A stretch of 64,000 nt of DNA from Vibrionaceae bacterium (GCA_018222805.1 JAAEZQ010000001.1:186001-250000), one strand, 5' to 3'; shown: positions 37,664-48,431, counted from the stretch's first letter. Notes: generated by a model not told the origin, from the sequence alone. Made by a program: numbers and translations.

Positions 37664-40297
37664 ATGAATAAAATAAAAATACTATCTTTAGCGATCGCCC
37701 TAGCTCTTTCTGGCTGTGGTAGCGACGAAACCACGCCTACAGATACAGGAAGCCACGTGACATCTCCTGATTGGCAAGACCAGATCATTTACTTCTTGAT
37801 GATCGACCGTTTTAATGACGGCGATAACACTCTTAACGATCAAGGTCAGAATGAGTACGATCCCACCTCAGATAAGAAATTCAGTGGTGGTGACCTTGTT
37901 GGTGTCAGCGACAAACTGGGCTACATCGAAGACCTAGGCGCTACCTCTATCTGGATTACACCGCCAGTGGCAAACCAATGGTGGGATGCAGAACAAAACT
38001 ACGGCGGCTACCACGGCTACTGGGCGCGTGATTTCCAAAAAGTGGAAGAGCACTTTGGTGACATGGAAAGCTACCAAGCGTTAGTGCGAGAAGTGCACGC
38101 TCGTAACATGTACTTGATCCAAGACATCGTGACCAACCACGTTGGTAATTTCTTCACTTACGATGACCCATACAATTACGATCCTAGCCTACCTTGCCAA
38201 GGTTTCCGCTTGATTGAAAATGCTCTGCCAGCGGGGCAAGAACTGCCTTACCCGCTCAACATGAACGAGTGTAAAGAAGATGGCACGGGCATTTACCACT
38301 GGACGCCAAGCATCACCGACCACAACGATCCCGTACAAGAAAAAACCTGGCAACTGTCGGATCTGGATGACCTTAATACGTCCGATACTGAAGTACGCGC
38401 TTATCTAAAAGAGAGCTACCGTAAATGGATCCGAGAAGTAGGCGTTGACGGTTTCCGTATCGATACCGTGAAGTTTGTTGAGCACGATTTCTGGAACGAC
38501 TTCCTGCACGCCGACGATGGTGTGATGACTCAAGCGGTTGATACCGGTCGTGACAACTTCCTCACTTTTGGTGAAGTATTCGAAACGTCTACGCCGTACA
38601 ACACCGAAGGTGAAGAGAAAATGCTGACTTACATCGGTGAAAGTGGCTCACCAGAGCAATTAACCTCGGTGTTGAACTTCCCATTGCAAGCAACCATGAC
38701 GCGCGTGTTTGCAGCAGGACAACCCACCGATTACTTACGCTTCCGTCTTGAAAAAATGATGGCGATGTTCCCGAATCCATACATCATGCCGAACTTCATT
38801 GATAACCACGATATGCCGCGTTTTCTATCGCAGGGCAGTGTCAACGATATGAAGCAAGCGCTGATCACAATGATGGCGGTACCGGGCATCCCTGTGATTT
38901 ACCAAGGTACTGAACAGGCAATGTCAGCAGCCCGCGATGCGATGTTTGCAGGCGGTTACCGTGAAGACGGAGACTACGTAGACTCATTCGACCAAAACAG
39001 CGAGATGTACTTGTTCATCCAAGAGCTTGCTAAGTTGCGCACTGAGAACAAAGTCATGACACGCGGCGAAATGAAAGTGATTGGCAGCGATAAAGCCGGC
39101 GCAGGTGTGTTCGCCTTTACCCGAACGTTGGATAACGACGAAGTCTTAGTGGTAATGAACACATCGAACTCCCCGATGTTGATGAACCAACTCGATGTAG
39201 AGCAAGCAGGCGGCACCGTCTTCCAACAGCAAATCATGTCGAACTGGGCTGACGCTCCAGAACAGTTAATCGCAGATGAAAATGGTCACGTAACCCTTGA
39301 GTTACCAGCCAAGTCTGCGGTGATTTATTCGAAGACAAATGACACACAATCGGTAGATACCCCAGATCTCAACATCCAACTGGCGCAGGATTGGGAAGGA
39401 CAAACCATTACTGATGACATCGTGATTGCTGGTACTGCTAACGCAAACGAGAAATTAAACCTTGTCGTCGACGGTAATCTGGAAACAGCACAAGCTATTA
39501 CCGTAGGTGCTGACGGTCAATTTAGCGTGACTTTATCTACACGTCACTTTGTGATTGGCGAACAGCAACACCGCTTCGCGATTTACTCAACTGAGAAAAA
39601 AGCGGGCATTGAAGATGTGAACTTTGTGTCGGACTTAAGTTGGTCAAACACGCCAGACGACACTATTGATGACGCAGGCGATGCGCAAGACGGCACGGGC
39701 GGTCCTAACGGTAACTACTCGCTACCAACAGATCCAACGTTCGACAAAGACAACAGCCAACTCGCAATCAACAAAGCAGAGGTATTTACCGTCGGCAGTA
39801 ACGTGCGCTTGACCTTCACCATGGACAAGATCAGCGATACTTGGTTGCCGCCAAACGGCTTTGACCACGTTGGTTTCACCATCTTCATTGATTTACCGGA
39901 AGAAGCGGCAACCAACCGAACGGAACTGCCTAAGATCAACGCTTCTATGCCAAGCGGAACATGGAGTCGCAACGCTGTGGTCTTCGGCTGGCAAAGCTCG
40001 ATCTACAACACTCAGGGGGCCAACGCGACAACATGGGGCGAAGCGGTAACACCAGCACCAATGGTCACCGTAGACAAAGCCAATAACACCATTTCGATGG
40101 ATTTTGCTAGTGACGCGCTGGGTCGACCTGATTCACTCAATGGCATTCGATTCTATGTGACGACTTGGGACTTGGATGGACTGTCTGCCACTTACCGTCC
40201 ACTAGAACAAGACAAAGGTCCTTGGAACTTTTCTGGCGGCGCATCGGATGAGAGTAAGATTTGGGATGACTTACCAATCATAACCTTGTCTGAATAA
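37664..40297 (+). CDS. GH13 alpha-amylase, lipoprotein with C-terminal carbohydrate-binding region
   Basis: An 877-residue secreted starch-degrading enzyme. From the ATG at 37664, MNKIKILSLAIALALSGCGSD is a lipoprotein signal with lipobox LSGC; a GTG at 37640 is an alternative start. The GH13 barrel shows YFLMIDRFNDGD, the nucleophile in GFRIDTVKF (about D267), the acid/base Glu in TFGEVFE (about 304) and the stabilising Asp in FIDNHDMPRF. A C-terminal region after about residue 660 (SWSNTPDDTIDDAGDAQDG onward) resembles glucodextranase-type DOMON-like modules. Probably anchored in the outer membrane. The adjacent CBM21-bearing regulator likely controls it. Confidence 0.93.
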   Translation: MNKIKILSLAIALALSGCGSDETTPTDTGSHVTSPDWQDQIIYFLMIDRFNDGDNTLNDQGQNEYDPTSDKKFSGGDLVGVSDKLGYIEDLGATSIWITPPVANQWWDAEQNYGGYHGYWARDFQKVEEHFGDMESYQALVREVHARNMYLIQDIVTNHVGNFFTYDDPYNYDPSLPCQGFRLIENALPAGQELPYPLNMNECKEDGTGIYHWTPSITDHNDPVQEKTWQLSDLDDLNTSDTEVRAYLKESYRKWIREVGVDGFRIDTVKFVEHDFWNDFLHADDGVMTQAVDTGRDNFLTFGEVFETSTPYNTEGEEKMLTYIGESGSPEQLTSVLNFPLQATMTRVFAAGQPTDYLRFRLEKMMAMFPNPYIMPNFIDNHDMPRFLSQGSVNDMKQALITMMAVPGIPVIYQGTEQAMSAARDAMFAGGYREDGDYVDSFDQNSEMYLFIQELAKLRTENKVMTRGEMKVIGSDKAGAGVFAFTRTLDNDEVLVVMNTSNSPMLMNQLDVEQAGGTVFQQQIMSNWADAPEQLIADENGHVTLELPAKSAVIYSKTNDTQSVDTPDLNIQLAQDWEGQTITDDIVIAGTANANEKLNLVVDGNLETAQAITVGADGQFSVTLSTRHFVIGEQQHRFAIYSTEKKAGIEDVNFVSDLSWSNTPDDTIDDAGDAQDGTGGPNGNYSLPTDPTFDKDNSQLAINKAEVFTVGSNVRLTFTMDKISDTWLPPNGFDHVGFTIFIDLPEEAATNRTELPKINASMPSGTWSRNAVVFGWQSSIYNTQGANATTWGEAVTPAPMVTVDKANNTISMDFASDALGRPDSLNGIRFYVTTWDLDGLSATYRPLEQDKGPWNFSGGASDESKIWDDLPIITLSE

Positions 40298-40772
40298 TCA
40301 CTGATATCGTTATAAGCACGAAAAAGCCGCTTAATCTTGAATTGAGCGGTTTTCGCTAAAAAGGTTTACTTGGTAACTCGTTTAGGGGCACTTCTGAGTT
40401 AAGAAGTGCCAACTGTGAAAGTTCTGGACAAGAATGAGCTTAACAATAACTCTCTTAGGTTAGTTGGGAATAAATAATGCGCATTCTTTTGCTAACCATA
40501 AAAAATCATGCTCGATTTGTAACAACCACCTACATCTATAAGACGGTTGTTACAGACAATTATTATTTTTCCATAAACTGAAAAATGATTGCGAAATCCT
40601 GATCCCAGACAATTCTTGAAAGTTTAAGCATATGTTATTCCTGTCATGCTAACGAGAGATGGTAATTACGTCATGGATGCATAAAGAATAAGATGAACAA
40701 TCCATTCCATGAATTGCTCATCAATTTTATGACCTAAAGTAAGCCATTATTTATCTGGCGTAACTATCAATA
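40298..40772. other. Intergenic region between amylase and nhaC
   Basis: It holds the amylase terminator (40321-40354) and a separate 9-bp inverted repeat, GTAACAACC (40519-40527) with GGTTGTTAC (40545-40553), followed by an AT-rich tract. No gene is visible. Confidence 0.55.
40321..40354 (+). terminator. Terminator of the amylase gene
   Basis: A stem pairing CCGCTTAAT with ATTGAGCGG (one G-T pair), 5-nt loop, A-run before and TTTT after, 25 bases past the amylase stop. Confidence 0.75.
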
Positions 40773-42227
40773 TCAGATATTAGTTTGCTGTCTTTCCAGA
40801 TCAATACCATCTCGTGTTTCACTGTGACTGTGTGTTTCGTCATTAGTATTTTGCAGCTGAGCGATGGAAAAACCAGTCAACGCAAAGATGATGGAGATCA
40901 TGGGAACCACAAAGTTAAGAATTGCATAGGGAGCATACTCAACGGCACCAACCCCAAGAGTCGCCAGGATAAAGACGCCGCAGGTATTCCAGGGAATAAA
41001 CACGGAGGTCAGGGTACCGCCATCTTCCAGTGCCCTGGACAGATTCTTAGAGTGCAGCCCCTTTTCCCGATAGGTACTGGCAAACATTCTGGCGGGTACA
41101 ACGACGGAGATATACTGCTCCGAACAGCTTGCGTTGGTCAGAAAGCAGGAAGAAATGGTGGTCGGGATCAGGCTTTTTGCCGACTTGGATGATCTGATTA
41201 TTTTTTCAACAATAGATTTCAGCATACCAGTGTTTTCCAGTATTCCTCCCAGAGTCATGGCGACAATGGTCATGGAAACCGTATACATCATGGACTCCAA
41301 GCCGCCCCGATTGAACAGGCCGTCGACCATGTCGTTACCAGTTTCAATGCTGAAGCCGACTTGTAGTGCTTTCACCGCTTCTGCCACAGAGCCACCCTGA
41401 ATGAAGATCTGACTCAGAAAACCTAGCAAAATACCCGCGAATAAGGCTGGCAGGGCTGGTACCTTCCGAGTGACCAGAAAAATCACGAAGACTGGGATCA
41501 GCAATAGCCAGGGAGAAATAACAAAGTTGTCCTGCAATATGGCCATGGTGGTGCTGATTTGTTCAAACTCGGCGTCGCTGGCAGATAAGCTCTGGCCCAA
41601 ATACCAGTATACAGTTAGGGCAATCAACAGCCCGGGTACGGTGGTATATAACATATGTTTAATATGCTCAAAAAGATCGGTGCCGGTTAGTCCCGCGGCC
41701 AGGTTGGTGGTATCGGACAAGGGAGACATCTTGTCCCCAAAATAGGCACCGGATATCACGGCACCGGCAACCATGGGGGCGGGGATCCCCATACTGATAC
41801 CAATGCCCATACCAGCAACACCAATGGTGCCCATGGTGGACCACGAACTACCGATGGCAATAGACACTACGGCACAGATAAGAGTAATGGAAACAAGAAA
41901 CAAAGATGGGGACAGTATTTGCAACCCGTAGTAAATCATGCTTGCGACAACGCCACCACCAATCCAAGCACCTATCGCAACACCAACCAGCAGGATGATT
42001 ACGACGGCGGGAAGAGCCAGTTTGATGCCGCTGTAAATGCTATCTTCTATGTGCTGCCACTTATAACCATGCATCCAGGCGACCAGCGCTGCGGTCACTG
42101 TGCCAAATACAAGAGGTATATGTGGACTACCTTCAAATATGACAATAGTTACCAGCATGGCCCCGACCATCAGGATGATCGGCAAAATTGCCATGGTGAA
42201 GGGTATTTTTGGAGTATCGTTGTTCAT
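40773..42227 (-). CDS. nhaC: Na+/H+ antiporter, NhaC family
   Basis: A 484-residue inner-membrane protein with about 11-12 helices. The diagnostic GAYFGDKMSPLSDTTNLAAG stretch (about 155-175) and the related C-terminal repeat VFIPWNTCGVF are present. NhaC-type proteins exchange sodium for protons, and some relatives carry amino or organic acids. Local GC looks higher than in neighbouring genes (55 percent in one 60-base row I counted). It is a single gene bordered by gene-poor DNA and fragments, which suggests recent acquisition. Confidence 0.9.
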   Translation of the reverse strand: MNNDTPKIPFTMAILPIILMVGAMLVTIVIFEGSPHIPLVFGTVTAALVAWMHGYKWQHIEDSIYSGIKLALPAVVIILLVGVAIGAWIGGGVVASMIYYGLQILSPSLFLVSITLICAVVSIAIGSSWSTMGTIGVAGMGIGISMGIPAPMVAGAVISGAYFGDKMSPLSDTTNLAAGLTGTDLFEHIKHMLYTTVPGLLIALTVYWYLGQSLSASDAEFEQISTTMAILQDNFVISPWLLLIPVFVIFLVTRKVPALPALFAGILLGFLSQIFIQGGSVAEAVKALQVGFSIETGNDMVDGLFNRGGLESMMYTVSMTIVAMTLGGILENTGMLKSIVEKIIRSSKSAKSLIPTTISSCFLTNASCSEQYISVVVPARMFASTYREKGLHSKNLSRALEDGGTLTSVFIPWNTCGVFILATLGVGAVEYAPYAILNFVVPMISIIFALTGFSIAQLQNTNDETHSHSETRDGIDLERQQTNI

Positions 42228-42766
42228 AATCCCTCATACTCTTAATTATTGAGTAGAAATTTCACAAAGAATTGAATTGAATTGTGAAAATAGTTAAATC
42301 AATGTAAAAAAAAGGATTATTACATAACATTTAATAACTATCTTGGTGTACGCTAAAAAAAAGTAGCGTCGATATTATTTTTTCCTTGAAGTGTGACTGG
42401 TCTTTAAATTTTATTAATTAGACGGACATGCCTGGTAAGGACGGGCATATCCACTTGCTCAAAAACGCTGGTCGTTTCCTTTCTATTATCTCAATATTGA
42501 CCATATTGAAACTGAGATCGAGTCACTAAACATCAAAAGGATGCCAAAAGCTGAGCTTTCTATCGGTTACACTATCGGCTTAGCTAACAACAAAGAATAT
42601 ATCGGTCAAGTAAGCAAACTTAATCCTAAACGCGCAGTGATTCTTGTTGAAAACACGGCGTATATCGTCCTTTACTCAATGCTTTTCCCTGTAATAGCTT
42701 CCGAAGCTACAGAGCACAGCCAAGTGGCTGCATACGCCCCCTGTTAACCCCACATAACCACCATAA
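42228..42766. other. AT-rich gap and gene fragment between nhaC and nosL
   Basis: The first 200 bases are strongly AT-rich, and the rest holds a reading-frame fragment described separately. No intact gene. Confidence 0.5.
42439..42747 (+). pseudogene. Fragment of a conserved protein with a C-terminal KOW/SH3-like segment
   Basis: The frame is open from 42439 to a stop at 42747, and its best part (about 42505-42705) reads like a real protein: ETEIESLNIKRMPKAE, then IGYTIGLANNKEYIGQVSKL, KRAVILVEN and MLFPVI. The G-x-V-x-x-x-N-x-K-x-x-x pattern resembles the SH3/KOW-like tail of some SprT-like proteins. There is no plausible N-terminal domain upstream, so it looks like a stranded piece. The family suggestion is tentative. 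Confidence 0.4.
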
Positions 42767-43282
42767 TCACAGCATATCGAGGGTGATCTCACCAAAACGA
42801 TAAACTTTGCCACCAAATTGATCAGCAAAGTACGTTGCATCTTTCTGCTTACTAAAACTTGCCAGTGTTGAACCCATAGATCCTTTTTGAGACGAACCGA
42901 TGACGTACCAGGCCTCTCGGCCATCGACAAAGTATTCATCTTCAGGTTTTTGCCATGGAGTTTTGCTCATGTCATGAACATAAACTTCTTTTATTTGACG
43001 CTGATTGTCTGGTTGTAAAATGTAGTTGAATAGGTCTTTGGTAGAACAGAACTTTTGCATAGATTGAGTCGATTTATTGTAACCTTCTCCCTTTGGCCCA
43101 GGAAAACGACTGATGAGCATGCCACACAGGTGGCATTCATCTGATTGTTCAATGCTGACTGCTCGATGAACCATAGCATTCTGTTCAGCTTGCGGATCGC
43201 TGCAGGCTGTTATAACAACAGAAAGTAGTATTATGTTGAGGTATTTCAATTTGGTTAAGTATTGAATGAGTAGTTTATGCAT
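42767..43282 (-). CDS. nosL: NosL copper-binding lipoprotein
   Basis: A 171-residue lipoprotein of the outer periplasm that delivers Cu(I) for nitrous oxide reductase assembly. The lipobox is ITAC with lipidated C27, and the metal motif CHLCGM lies soon after, with RFPGPKGEGYNKSTQSMQKF typical of NosL. The start is ATG 43282, with AGGAG upstream, rather than the longer frame to 43318. It is the last gene of the nos cluster. Confidence 0.93.
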   Translation of the reverse strand: MHKLLIQYLTKLKYLNIILLSVVITACSDPQAEQNAMVHRAVSIEQSDECHLCGMLISRFPGPKGEGYNKSTQSMQKFCSTKDLFNYILQPDNQRQIKEVYVHDMSKTPWQKPEDEYFVDGREAWYVIGSSQKGSMGSTLASFSKQKDATYFADQFGGKVYRFGEITLDML

Positions 43283-43319
43283 CAGAGCTCCTAAATTTGG
43301 TGTTTTGAACGGCAGCAAT

Positions 43320-44141
43320 TTATAGTTTTTGATGTCGAAACAATATCGAAGCGAGTCCTAAAGGCGCCAAGACCCAAGCGACCATAATCATAATGAGAGT
43401 CGTTGCAGATTGACTTTGGTTGATAGCAATCGCCAGTACGCCATCGATGTCACCAGTGTTTAAATTTGTCAGGTTGATGAGACGGAACAAATCGGTTGGG
43501 TTAAATAGCATTACCTGAATCAGGAAGGTTTGACTTAGCCCCTCTTCGACACCAATTAATACTGCCAATAATGCCAGATCAAAAACCAGCACGAATAAGA
43601 ACCATACCAACAGAGCAATCCCTGCGGCTTTAGACTTTTCACTGACCGATAAGCTGATTACATAAGCCAGAGCGATAAAGCTCCAGCCTAGAAGCATGGC
43701 TGAAAAGATAAACAAACTAAATGCAGGTAGTACGTCAGTACTGCCCGTAACGAAGGCCATTAGTACACCAGCACTACCAAAGCCTAACAGCGTCGACAAA
43801 CCAATAATTGTCGCCTGACCGAAAAACTTTCCGGCCAGAAGTTGGTGGTGGCTCAAAGGATAGGTCATGAGTAGCAATAGAGTTCCAGATTCCCGCTCAC
43901 CAATAAAACTGTCGTAGCTCAGTAGTAACGCAATAAGAGGAATTAAAAATACCGCAAGGCTGGATAAACTGGCTATCGTGCTGGAAAGAGAGACTACATT
44001 TAACTGGCCGGATGCGGCTGAGCCATAATAGCTAAGCCCGATAGCCAGCACAGCGAAAATAAAAGTAATAGATAAAAACCAACGATTACGTAAACCATCC
44101 TGAAATTCTTTTAATGCAACGATCATTACGGGTGGCATCAT
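43320..44141 (-). CDS. nosY: NosY ABC-type permease for nos maturation
   Basis: A 273-residue membrane protein with six helices, starting MMPPVMIVALKEFQDGLRNRW. The cytoplasmic loop SFIGERESGTLLLLMTYPLS couples to the ATPase NosF, as is usual in ABC-2 transporters. With NosF it supports copper-sulfur centre assembly of NosZ, together with NosD. It overlaps nosF by four bases. Confidence 0.94.
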   Translation of the reverse strand: MMPPVMIVALKEFQDGLRNRWFLSITFIFAVLAIGLSYYGSAASGQLNVVSLSSTIASLSSLAVFLIPLIALLLSYDSFIGERESGTLLLLMTYPLSHHQLLAGKFFGQATIIGLSTLLGFGSAGVLMAFVTGSTDVLPAFSLFIFSAMLLGWSFIALAYVISLSVSEKSKAAGIALLVWFLFVLVFDLALLAVLIGVEEGLSQTFLIQVMLFNPTDLFRLINLTNLNTGDIDGVLAIAINQSQSATTLIMIMVAWVLAPLGLASILFRHQKL

Positions 44142-45106
44142 GATGTTATCTCCGGCGAGCTAAGTATGCACTCAGTTGGGTTTAAACCAGTGTCATGCTG
44201 AGTGGTTGTCTTGTCTTGTTTTAGATAGTACTGATAGAGTTGTGTTAGGCTGGCTGACTCAACGTTGATATCGGTTAGTTCATTACAACTCAACAGTTGA
44301 CGTATAACCTCTAACTTTTGCTTTTCAGGTACCTGCAACTGATCTGTACCTGTCTGCCATTGAACTAATCTCGAGTCGTTTTCTATAAGTCGGGAAAGGT
44401 GCGGAACATTGATGGTTGCCGGAAGATTCGCCTGCTTGCGCAAATGATCTAAGCTTCCAATGGCTTTCTGCTGACCTTTCGCCAGAATTAAGGCTCTGTC
44501 TATGTGTTGTTCGACGCCGGGTAGAACATGAGAACAAAGAATCACACTGGCACCATTAGCTTTTAGCTGGTCAACGCGCTGATAGAAGTCTTGAGTAGCG
44601 ATAGGGTCCAGTCCAACGGTGGGTTCGTCTAATAGTAATAGCTTAGGGTTGCCCAAGAAGGCCTGTGCAAGACCCAGACGTTGCCGCATCCCTTTCGAAT
44701 ACTGTTTTACTTGTCTGTTTTGAGCATGAGTCAAACCGACCTGCTCTAATAATTCATATACTTCTTGCTTGGCAACTCGTTTGAGCCGGGCAAAGTAGGT
44801 AAGCACTTCTAGTCCTGTCAGTTGTTCGTAAAAACTGACGTTTTCCGGCAGGTAACCAATTTTTCGACGGCTTAGCCATGCTTGTTGTGATAGAGGGTCT
44901 ACGCCAAAAACACGTGCCTGTCCACTACTGGCCGGGGTTACTCCTAAGATGATTTTCATCATAGTGGTTTTACCTGCACCGTTGTGACCAAACAGCCCGA
45001 GCACCTCTCCCGGATTTAAAGTCAGGTTTATAGTATGCAGCGCAGTAAGCTGTTGGTATTTTTTGCTTGTCTCACTCAATGTAAGAATGGGCGTTTCGGC
45101 TGTCAT
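44138..45106 (-). CDS. nosF: NosF ABC transporter ATPase
   Basis: A 322-residue ATPase. Walker A is GHNGAGKT (residues 40-47), the signature is YSKGMRQRLGLAQA, and Walker B is LLLLDEPTVGLD. It powers NosY in CuZ-site maturation of nitrous oxide reductase. It lies 34 bases after nosD and overlaps nosY. Confidence 0.95.
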   Translation of the reverse strand: MTAETPILTLSETSKKYQQLTALHTINLTLNPGEVLGLFGHNGAGKTTMMKIILGVTPASSGQARVFGVDPLSQQAWLSRRKIGYLPENVSFYEQLTGLEVLTYFARLKRVAKQEVYELLEQVGLTHAQNRQVKQYSKGMRQRLGLAQAFLGNPKLLLLDEPTVGLDPIATQDFYQRVDQLKANGASVILCSHVLPGVEQHIDRALILAKGQQKAIGSLDHLRKQANLPATINVPHLSRLIENDSRLVQWQTGTDQLQVPEKQKLEVIRQLLSCNELTDINVESASLTQLYQYYLKQDKTTTQHDTGLNPTECILSSPEITS

Positions 45107-45140
45107 AGGGTTACTCTGATGTCGGATGATTTAAGGAGCA

Positions 45141-46448
45141 TTAGGGATGCTCAGTTTGTAAGTTATTGAACTCCTTGCTGGAGTGAGCTATTGGTGCGAG
45201 CAAAGGAAAGCTGTCTTTTACGCCAGCAGGCTTAAGGACCGGAAACTGCTTTTGGATCCAGCGCAGCATTAATAAAGCAGGGCTATCTAACAGTATTTTT
45301 GCTTCCGGATATTTCCAAATGAGCTTGTCTATTCCGTCATTAGGCTCAAAAGGGGTATCACCCCGCTGGTCGTGGTTGAGATCCCATCCTAAATAATTGC
45401 TCCAGTAGTTACCGGTCCCATCCTTGCTCCACTCTTGTTCTCGATTAACAACATATTTGATTTGCACTGGGTTGTTGATAAAGCTGTTGCCATACACCTG
45501 AACGTTTTCCGAACCTGCGGTAAGGTGAATGCCAATTTCTGCCGTTTCAATGGTGTTATAGCTGATGGTGTTGTAACCGGAGTTGTAGATGAATAGCCCT
45601 TTCCCGTCGCGACCGTTAACTTTGTGCTCCGGCTTAGTCCAGACATGCTTGATCTGATTGTGACTTATTGTTGAATACGTGATGAAATTCATCAAAATAC
45701 CATAGTCTTCACTATCACGACTGATGTTATTGGTGACGGTTAACTGGCGAGAACTCATTAAGGCGTAGCCTGCTCTGGTTTGATAGGCGAGATTGCCTTC
45801 GACCCGGTTGCTGTGGGAATACATATAGTGAATACCATAACGAAGGTTGTGCATGGTATTATTGAGCAATTCATTGTTCTGACTGGCGATAATATAAAGT
45901 CCGTCACGGGTATTGCTGACATTATTCCCTTCTACTGTGACATTCTTTACCTGGGATAACTGAATTCCGTTGCCTCTGTCAGCGGAACGTAACTGTGGGT
46001 TACCAATAATCGTATTGTTGATGACCTCAATATTTTGACCACCTTGTAGCCATATCCCAAAGCCGTCTCCCTGTAAGTGGTTATCCTTAATAACCAGATG
46101 ATTAGCGCTTTTATCTGCATAGATAGCAGCGTTTTCTTCGGTTAAGTTGTGCCCCCAGTTACCAATTTTTACACCAATAATTTGAATATTATCACTTTTT
46201 AATAACAGCCCATGTCCTTTGCCGTTAGCATTGAGAACTGCTCGTGATGAACCTTGTAACGTAATGCCATGGCGAATGATAAAATTACCATTGTACTCTC
46301 CATCGGAGAGGATAATCTGATCGCCATTAACCGCGGTGTCTAATATCCGTTGTAAATCATCGTCTTCTGTTACCTTAATTGTTGCCGCAAAAGCGTTACC
46401 CTGCAGGGATAATAGTATGACTAATGCAATGAAACGATAGAGCATCAC
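45141..46448 (-). CDS. nosD: NosD periplasmic copper-processing protein
   Basis: A 435-residue exported protein with a signal peptide (about 1-21, FAA|TIK) followed by many right-handed beta-helix (CASH) repeats, for example NHLVIKDNHLQGDGFGIWLQ. NosD works with NosFY to assemble the tetranuclear CuZ centre of NosZ. It lies 78 bases after nosZ. Confidence 0.94.
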   Translation of the reverse strand: MMLYRFIALVILLSLQGNAFAATIKVTEDDDLQRILDTAVNGDQIILSDGEYNGNFIIRHGITLQGSSRAVLNANGKGHGLLLKSDNIQIIGVKIGNWGHNLTEENAAIYADKSANHLVIKDNHLQGDGFGIWLQGGQNIEVINNTIIGNPQLRSADRGNGIQLSQVKNVTVEGNNVSNTRDGLYIIASQNNELLNNTMHNLRYGIHYMYSHSNRVEGNLAYQTRAGYALMSSRQLTVTNNISRDSEDYGILMNFITYSTISHNQIKHVWTKPEHKVNGRDGKGLFIYNSGYNTISYNTIETAEIGIHLTAGSENVQVYGNSFINNPVQIKYVVNREQEWSKDGTGNYWSNYLGWDLNHDQRGDTPFEPNDGIDKLIWKYPEAKILLDSPALLMLRWIQKQFPVLKPAGVKDSFPLLAPIAHSSKEFNNLQTEHP

Positions 46449-46526
46449 TGTCCTCTTCGGCTTATATCAGGTTTAATTACGATGCAGGAATGAAACGCTA
46501 TCGACTGGCGATAGCGTTTCTGACGA

Positions 46527-48431
46527 TTATGCCTCAACCAGCATACGCCCGCGCATTTCCATATGTAGCGCGTGACAGAACCAGTTACAGTAGTACCATT
46601 GTACGCCTGGTTTATCAGCAATAAAGGTGACTGACGCTGTAGCTTGCGGACCGATTTCCATTTGAACACCATGGTTTGTCATACAGAAACCATGTGTGAC
46701 ATCTTCGACCATATCCAGGTTAGTCACAACAACGGTCACCTCGTCACCAAGTTTTACTTTGAACTCTGTCATGCCAAAGTTAGGAGCGATTGAGGTCATG
46801 TAAACACGGACTTTATTACCTTCACGGATAACTTTGTTCTGTGTCATGACATCAACACCATCTTTTTCTGCCATTGCCACAGTTTCTGCAAACAGCGGAT
46901 CATCACGTGTCCACAGTTTTTGTGGTTTAACGATACTGCGGTGGACGATCATGCAGTCATGAGGTTCGGCATAGGTTGGACCATCATGTACTAACTTCAT
47001 TTCTTCGCCGGAAATATCGATAAGCTGATCATTTTCCGGGCGTAGCGGGCCGACAGGAAGGAAGCGGTCTTTGGAAAACTTACACAGCGAAACGAGCCAT
47101 TTTCCGTCAGCATCGCGGGTTTCACCTTGTGAGGTATGGTTATGCCCAGGTTGATAGTGTACGTCCAGTTTTTGGCGCAGATAATTTACCTTTTCACCAT
47201 TATATGCCTTGATGGCGTCTTCAACGTTCCATTTGGCAATCTGGCTGTCAAGGAACAGGGTTGTGTATGCATTCCCCCGGTTATCAAATGCTGTGTGCAG
47301 TGGCCCAAGGCCTAATTCTGGTTCTGCAACGATGGTATCCCGAGGCTGAATGCTATCATTGAAAAGGTCATCGAGTTTATCGATAGCAATAACAGATACC
47401 GTGGGAGATAGTTTGCCATTGGCAACAAAGTATTTTCCGTCAGAAGAGGTATTTAAACCGTGAGGGGATTTAGGAACCGGAATGTAACGAGTGAGATCTG
47501 AGCCTTTGCGACCGTCAAGTACCGGTACGTTGTTGCCATTGTAGGTTTTATAGTTGCCTGCTTTTAACGCTTGTTCACATCGTGCTAAGTTAAAGACCAC
47601 AACATGGTCACGTTCTGCGGTAATCATCTCTGCTAAGTTCATGCCCATTTCGGAGTTATAGCAGGTTGACGCAAAATACTTGCCGTCATAATCAGCATCA
47701 GTGTTGTCGAGGTTTCCATCGACCATTACCTGGAATGCTACTTCCATTTTTTCCGCGTCGATAACATTGAAGAGTGAACGATAAGTACTCACGTCTTCCA
47801 GATTAGACTTCCCGTCATTATTCATCGGGATCTCAAACTCACCGTTACAGACGACATACTTAGTTTCAGGTACTTTTTGTACCCGTAATCCATGAATTGC
47901 CTGCACGTTTGGTACGGTGAGCATTTTGTCTGTTTTCATTACGTTACATCGAATACGTGCAACTCGGGTGTTGGCTTTATCGTTGATAAATACATACTTA
48001 CCGTTATATCGGCCGTCAGTCATGCTCATATGCGGGTGGTGTGAGTCACCAGTTAGTAAGTGAGCGCTATCACCTTTGATACGCTTACTTTCGTTGGTAA
48101 TTCCCCAACCAGTCGCACTGTCGACATTAAATACAGGGATACGCATTAATTCACGCATGGACGGAAGACCAAGAATACGAACTTCTCCGGAATGGCCACC
48201 ACTCCAAAAACCGTAATACTCGTCCATATCACCTGGGTGTACAACAGCAGAGTTACTCACTTCCTGTGCTTTTGCCTGTGCCATTGAAGCAAACATAGCG
48301 GCAGACATAGGAGCAACAGCAGCACCTAAACCAATAGCTGCACTCTTACCAAAAAATTTACGCCGTGATTCATCCACTGGCGCATCACTATCGATTTGTG
48401 TTGGTAGTTCGTTATTCTTGGGGTCACTCAT
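46527..48431 (-). CDS. nosZ: Nitrous-oxide reductase, Tat-exported (clade I type)
   Basis: A 634-residue periplasmic enzyme reducing N2O to N2. The Tat motif SRRKFFGKS (residues 22-30) indicates clade I-type export. CuZ histidines are in GDSHHPHMS (about 128-136). The C-terminal cupredoxin domain has the CuA ligands C615, C619, H623 and M626 in [12 protein letters not shown]. Length is normal. The genes downstream (nosDFYL) and upstream (nosR) give a complete core cluster. Confidence 0.97.
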   Translation of the reverse strand: MSDPKNNELPTQIDSDAPVDESRRKFFGKSAAIGLGAAVAPMSAAMFASMAQAKAQEVSNSAVVHPGDMDEYYGFWSGGHSGEVRILGLPSMRELMRIPVFNVDSATGWGITNESKRIKGDSAHLLTGDSHHPHMSMTDGRYNGKYVFINDKANTRVARIRCNVMKTDKMLTVPNVQAIHGLRVQKVPETKYVVCNGEFEIPMNNDGKSNLEDVSTYRSLFNVIDAEKMEVAFQVMVDGNLDNTDADYDGKYFASTCYNSEMGMNLAEMITAERDHVVVFNLARCEQALKAGNYKTYNGNNVPVLDGRKGSDLTRYIPVPKSPHGLNTSSDGKYFVANGKLSPTVSVIAIDKLDDLFNDSIQPRDTIVAEPELGLGPLHTAFDNRGNAYTTLFLDSQIAKWNVEDAIKAYNGEKVNYLRQKLDVHYQPGHNHTSQGETRDADGKWLVSLCKFSKDRFLPVGPLRPENDQLIDISGEEMKLVHDGPTYAEPHDCMIVHRSIVKPQKLWTRDDPLFAETVAMAEKDGVDVMTQNKVIREGNKVRVYMTSIAPNFGMTEFKVKLGDEVTVVVTNLDMVEDVTHGFCMTNHGVQMEIGPQATASVTFIADKPGVQWYYCNWFCHALHMEMRGRMLVEA

